From Neocallimastix lanati (nom. inval.) (Eukaryota; Neocallimastigomycota; Neocallimastigomycetes; Neocallimastigales; Neocallimastigaceae): DNA of 32,500 nt. Below the pieces are notes generated by a model, which saw only the letters and a program-made list of their open reading frames with translations, ran no database searches and was not told where the DNA came from. Positions 28,097 through 32,500 of the stretch are shown piece after piece (position 1 is the first letter of the stretch; each line of letters opens with the position of its first letter). The stretch lies in the NCBI GenBank assembly GCA_016946835.1, contig JACVTC010000077.1:210001-242500 (forward strand), given 5' to 3'. Made by a program: the position numbers and the translations under genes.

Positions 28097-30295
28097 ATGT
28101 CTATATCAAATATTCAACAGAACTATGTTCAATACAATTCCAGTAGTAATCCATCACAATATATAATACAACAATCATATCCAAATAATGCCTCATCTCA
28201 ACAAGTTATAATATCTAATAATTATAATACAAATTTTCAAAATTCATATAACCTTTCACAATCTCAACAAGTTACTAATACGTCATATCAAAGTTCTCCA
28301 ATGAATAATCAAATTATATCTTCTTCTGACAACAGTAATACTTTTATGAAAGTACAAAATTCATATGATAATGTTAATATTATATCTTCGAATCAACAGG
28401 GACAAGTTTATAATTTAGCTCCTACAACTCAGTCAGTACAACAAATATATAATGGTCAAAGCTATGTACAATCTCCATCTATTATTAATCAGTCAAATGT
28501 ATCTTATCAACAACCGCAATCACAAATTATTATAAATACACCAAATATAGCTTATTCTCAACAAATAAATCAATCCAATAACGTAGCTACTACTACACCT
28601 TTAACCCAAGGAATGGCACCAAATGTATTATCAGCATCATCACAGCAAACTATGACACCTGTTATATTGAAACAGTCTACTGAAAGTAGGAGTCCTGAAG
28701 GTACAATTCAGAGCAATCAAGTATTACCATTATTCCAAAAGCAACCACAACAACCAGTCAATTATTCGAATGGTTCTATTATATCTAATTCTCCAGGAAA
28801 TAATGAAATTTCCAATACCTCTAACAGTAAAAGTACTTGCATTTATACCCCACTTCAAACTCCAAACTCTTCTCCACTTAAGAAGGAAGGTGTTTCAAAT
28901 AATACTACTCCAGATAATAGAATGGTGAATAGTTATCCTGCAACTTCTTTGGCACAAGGAAATAATAATTCTCCAGTTTATAGAGTTATTGAAAGTGAAT
29001 CGCAACCAGGAAATATGAATGCCCGACTATATGCTAATAATGATAGTAATATTAAGACAGTAAATAACAATAATGGGATGCTTTCCCCAAAAAGTTTAAG
29101 TAATGATTCAAGTAATCAATCTTTTAATTCATCGAATAATGATAAATTACCAACTCCAAATTCAAATAAATCTAGTAATATTGTAGTTTTAAATAATACT
29201 AATATTTCCCCAGAATCAAAAGAGGTTGATAAAAAGCAAGATCAAACGTATTATGTACAAGGAGGTCAAAATCAAGGACAATCACAAATAACACAAATGA
29301 GTAATTATGTAACTCAAGCTTCAAATAATGTCAATCAAACACAAGCACCTATTAATAATATTCCATACCAATCTCCAGACAATAATTTTGTTGTTGCTGC
29401 ACCAGAAAGTAATTCTAATATTCAAATAATAAATGAATCCCAAAACAGTAGAAATGTGCAATATAATACTTCTTTCAATAATGTATTATCACCTGTTGTT
29501 AATCAACAATACAATATTCAACAGCAAAGTTACGTACAACCACAAAATCAAGCAGTTCAATTCTTATCAACATCACAAACTAATGTATCATATATTCAAA
29601 ATGTACAACCAATGGATAATAGTAATGTAACCTATACTACAAATTCGCCACAAACTATCGTTAACAATCAAATAAATTATAATCAGCAAGCTCAAAATAC
29701 TGTTAATACTTATCCAATAGCAAATCAACCTATTTATTATAATGGACAACAAGTACAACAAGTACAACAAGTACAACAAGTGCAACAAGTTGCCAATGTA
29801 AATATGCAAATAAACTATAATGGTCAATTTACAGTGCCATATCCAGTTAGACAAAATAATGTTATATCAGCTAATACTCCACCAGCTAAAGTCAAACGTT
29901 ATAAGTGTACAGAATGTGGTAAACGTTTCTCAAGACCAAGTTCATTAAAAACTCATATGTATTCTCATACTGGCCAACATCCATTCAAGTGTACTTTAGA
30001 AGGATGTGGTCGTCGTTTCTCTGTTCTTAGTAATTTAAGAAGACATATGAAGGTATGTCAAAAGAGACATGAGAAAAATAGAGCACTTATATTACGCAAT
30101 GCAAAACTTTCAAATAGTAAAATTTGTGATGATGATGAAGTGAATACAACAACGATTACAATTGATGATATTAATTCAAATAAAACCAGAGTCATAGAAA
30201 ATAAGAAAGTTAAGACTGCTGCAACGAAAACTACTGCAACCTCAGAAATAAAAAATGAAGTAAAAAATGAAATAAAAAATGAAATAAAAAATTAA
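28097..30295 (+). CDS. Asn/Gln-rich zinc-finger protein, probable transcription regulator
   Basis: An intact intron-free frame of 732 residues. The start is secure: TAA at 28088-28090 is in frame just upstream. Residues 1-595 are low-complexity, rich in Asn, Gln, Ser and Thr, with a (QQV)n run near 552-567 and no recognisable domain; such regions act as activation or prion-like assembly domains. Zinc finger 1 is C604, C607, H620, H624 (CX2CX12HX3H) with helix residues RPSSLKT. A TGQHPFK linker joins it to finger 2: C632, C637, H650, C654 (CX4CX12HX3C), with helix VLSNLRR; the last ligand is Cys where His is usual, and H658 is an alternative. The linked pair is typical of sequence-specific fungal DNA-binding proteins acting in the nucleus. 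A basic stretch follows the fingers, and the tail ends in EIKN/EVKN repeats. I cannot name an orthologue. Confidence 0.9.
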   Translation: MSISNIQQNYVQYNSSSNPSQYIIQQSYPNNASSQQVIISNNYNTNFQNSYNLSQSQQVTNTSYQSSPMNNQIISSSDNSNTFMKVQNSYDNVNIISSNQQGQVYNLAPTTQSVQQIYNGQSYVQSPSIINQSNVSYQQPQSQIIINTPNIAYSQQINQSNNVATTTPLTQGMAPNVLSASSQQTMTPVILKQSTESRSPEGTIQSNQVLPLFQKQPQQPVNYSNGSIISNSPGNNEISNTSNSKSTCIYTPLQTPNSSPLKKEGVSNNTTPDNRMVNSYPATSLAQGNNNSPVYRVIESESQPGNMNARLYANNDSNIKTVNNNNGMLSPKSLSNDSSNQSFNSSNNDKLPTPNSNKSSNIVVLNNTNISPESKEVDKKQDQTYYVQGGQNQGQSQITQMSNYVTQASNNVNQTQAPINNIPYQSPDNNFVVAAPESNSNIQIINESQNSRNVQYNTSFNNVLSPVVNQQYNIQQQSYVQPQNQAVQFLSTSQTNVSYIQNVQPMDNSNVTYTTNSPQTIVNNQINYNQQAQNTVNTYPIANQPIYYNGQQVQQVQQVQQVQQVANVNMQINYNGQFTVPYPVRQNNVISANTPPAKVKRYKCTECGKRFSRPSSLKTHMYSHTGQHPFKCTLEGCGRRFSVLSNLRRHMKVCQKRHEKNRALILRNAKLSNSKICDDDEVNTTTITIDDINSNKTRVIENKKVKTAATKTTATSEIKNEVKNEIKNEIKN

Positions 30296-31689
30296 AATTA
30301 AAAAAAAAAAAAAAAAAAACACTAATATAGAATAACAAAAATTCATTATTAAAAATTGTTTTTATATATAATTAGTTATTAGATATCATACAATTATTAT
30401 CTATTTTTTTTTCTAATTTTTTTTTTAAAAAAAAAATCATTAGTACGTTCTATTATAAAATTGTACAAAATTAATTTATAGAAAATATTAGTTTTATTAT
30501 TATTATGATAATTCGAATTTTACAATTTAGTATATATTTATAATTGTATATTCTGAATTATAGTAATAATGCTTATATAAAATTAATATTCATAATATTT
30601 ATTTAATATTTAGTATCTTTTAGTTTTATGTAATTTTTTATTAAGTAATTATAAATATTTTTTATTTTCAATATTTTATTATTAAACTCATACATTAATA
30701 CTTTATTATAAGAATTTTTATTAGAATTAAATCATTATTTAAAAGTTACTAAGTTAATATACGTCAGTTTATAATTTAGCATTTTTTTCTTAAAAAAAAA
30801 AAAAAAAAAAAATAAAAATAAAACCCATATAATATTTTATATAAGTTTTAAAGTAATAATAAAAATTTATTTATTTATTTATTACATATTATTTATTAAT
30901 TATTTATTATTTATTTTTTTTAATTTATTTAAATTTTTTTTTATCTTTTTTTATTTTTTTTTATTTTTTTTTTTAAAAAAAAAGGAAAAATTAATATTAT
31001 CTTTTGTTATAAAAATAAAAAAAAAATATTATATTCCAAGAAAAAATTAACAAATAAAATTTTTATGTTAAAAACATAAATTTCTAAAAAAAAAATAAAC
31101 AAATAAGATCTCATTTTGAATTATCTTAATTTACGATAATTACATAGGTTTATATTAAAAATGCTTTTTATTATTTTATTTATTTTTATTATTTATATTA
31201 TTTATATTATTATTTATATTATTATTATTATATTATTATTTTTTATTTATTTATTTTCTCTGTTTTATTTTATTTTATATTAAAATAAAATAAAACAGAG
31301 AATTGATAATTATTATTTTTCTCAGGCCTTTTAATTATTAGATTTGTTAAATCGTTATATATATGTAGGTATAAAAAGAAGATTTTTCAATTATTATATA
31401 AATTTAAGAATTCATTTAATTCATTTTTTTTCTCATATCATCAATATATTTTTAATAAAGGAAAAGATTTAGTTTAAAAAAAAAAAATTGAATTAAAAAA
31501 GAAATTCTTTAATATATTTCCATAGAAAAATGTATTAATTTCATAAATATTACCAATAGTAACCAATAATATTATAGTATTTTTTTTAAATATATATTAA
31601 AAATTTTATATATACTTCTAAATACTATAAAAAGAAGTTTCTGTATTTTGTTTTAACTTTTTTTGTGATAGATTTTTTTTTTTTTTTTG
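30296..31689. other. AT-rich downstream spacer
   Basis: Begins 4 bases after the zinc-finger stop with a run of about 21 A (30299-30319), probably within the 3' UTR or polyadenylation region. Otherwise poly(A/T) and TATT-rich DNA, with a notable hairpin at 31256-31302. No gene seen. Confidence 0.7.
31256..31302. repeat. perfect inverted repeat, 22-bp arms, 3-base loop
   Basis: Arms run TTCTCTGTTTTATT... and its exact complement, ending CAGAGAA, around a TAT spacer. It would form a strong hairpin or cruciform. It lies about 0.96 kb after the zinc-finger stop, so a simple terminator role is unlikely. Confidence 0.93.
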
Positions 31690-32105
31690 GACTGGGATTA
31701 ATTAGAGGATGACAATAGGGCTTTCAGTCTCTCTCTTTCTTAAACTAATCAGACTTTCATTGGATTCCACGCCATACCGTTTCATCGTCGACAAGGACCT
31801 CTCTCTAAGAAAGGCTAATATGAAAGACATTCACTATATGCTGCCGCTTTTTATGATGGAATTCTTTTCAGTGATCTCTTTAACCATCATCGGGAAACAA
31901 CTACACTAATCTTCTCACAGAGAGACTACTTTCTACATTTGCAATTATATAGTCTAGCAGCATGAATACTTACTGTGGAGAACGAACATCTACTTCATTT
32001 ATAGGGAAAAACACCCCGTATAAATATTGGATGTAGCCGTAGGGTTGATCCTGAAGCCTTTCGTGTGTTAATACTGAATACAAACCACTAGGATAAAAAC
32101 TTGAT
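31690..32105 (+). repeat. dispersed repeat island C
   Basis: A patch of mixed composition whose first 300 bases align with the minus strand of island B (13286 down to about 13000), with roughly a 24-base insertion near 31732-31756 and small indels. A 66-codon frame (31709-31909) lies in it. Island B has a different indel pattern that breaks the frame, so coding is not supported, although one difference in the middle is exactly three bases. The right part holds AGGGTTGATCC where island B has CCGGTTCGATCC. The element type is unknown. Confidence 0.65.
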
Positions 32106-32500
32106 AGAGATGATATATATATATATAGACTTTTTTATTATTTTTATTTTTATTTTTTTTTTTATTATTAAAATATATAAATTTATGAATATTATATTTA
32201 ATATTTTTTTTTTCTTTTATTAGATATAAATTAATTTTTAAAACAAAAAAATAATATTAAATAATGTATATATATATATATATATTTTTTTTTTTTTATT
32301 AATAAAAATAATTAATAATCTATAGAAAGAATATTAATATATATATGTATATATACGCACATTGTTTTTTTTATAGAAAGTTTTTCTTTTTTCTTTTTTC
32401 CTTTTTTTATATATATGATAATTTTTTTGGAAGAATTGATTCATATAACTTTTTTTTTAATAATTTATTTTTTTTTTATAAAAAATATAATATACAATCA
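32106..32500. other. AT-rich DNA to window end
   Basis: Poly(T) tracts and (AT)n stretches, for example near 32264-32284. No gene or structured repeat seen. Confidence 0.7.

Noticed and set aside
31709-31909. 66-codon frame in island C as a gene
   Set aside because: Alignment with island B has indels that break the frame upstream of the centre; coding conservation is not shown.

Overview
The window looks like a piece of a very AT-rich eukaryotic nuclear genome. Intergenic DNA is almost pure A and T, with poly(dA:dT) tracts of 20-43 bases and long AAT and AAAT microsatellites. The one host gene encodes an Asn/Gln-rich protein, and there are two nested LTR retrotransposons, one a chromodomain chromovirus. 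This combination best fits an anaerobic gut fungus (Neocallimastigomycota). That is an inference from style; a dictyostelid or another extreme-AT protist is less likely but not excluded.

Left third (1 to about 10.2 kb): a Ty1/copia retrotransposon on the minus strand has been split by a younger Ty3/gypsy chromovirus on the plus strand. The copia gag start is at 9929, and its protease, integrase and reverse transcriptase run from 3575 off the left edge. The gypsy element fills 3581-8836. It has two 599-bp LTRs that differ at one base by eye, and a 5-bp target duplication GAGTA. Its single 995-codon ORF carries Gag, zinc knuckle, protease, integrase and a C-terminal chromodomain. Reverse transcriptase and RNase H are missing through an in-frame internal deletion, so it looks like a non-autonomous element that kept everything except its copying enzyme. 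The LTR holds a tRNA-like stretch with matches to the Pol III A and B boxes. The leader holds eleven 40-bp repeats and a poly(A) run touching the ATG. The sequence after the 5' LTR suggests self-priming (Tf1/sushi style). The copia element instead appears to be primed by the anticodon arm of a tRNA-Lys(CUU), a half-tRNA primer.

Middle (10.2-28.1 kb): I see no convincing gene. It holds microsatellites, homopolymer tracts, several short tandem duplications, perfect inverted repeats and two islands of more balanced composition (11.90-12.23 and 12.84-13.29 kb). These islands belong, with a third at 31.69-32.10 kb, to one unidentified dispersed repeat family.

Right (28.1-30.3 kb): one intact host-type gene encodes a 732-residue protein with a long Asn/Gln/Ser-rich region and two C-terminal zinc fingers (C2H2 then C2HC), a probable DNA-binding transcription regulator. 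It is followed by AT-rich DNA with a perfect 22-bp-arm inverted repeat and the third repeat island.
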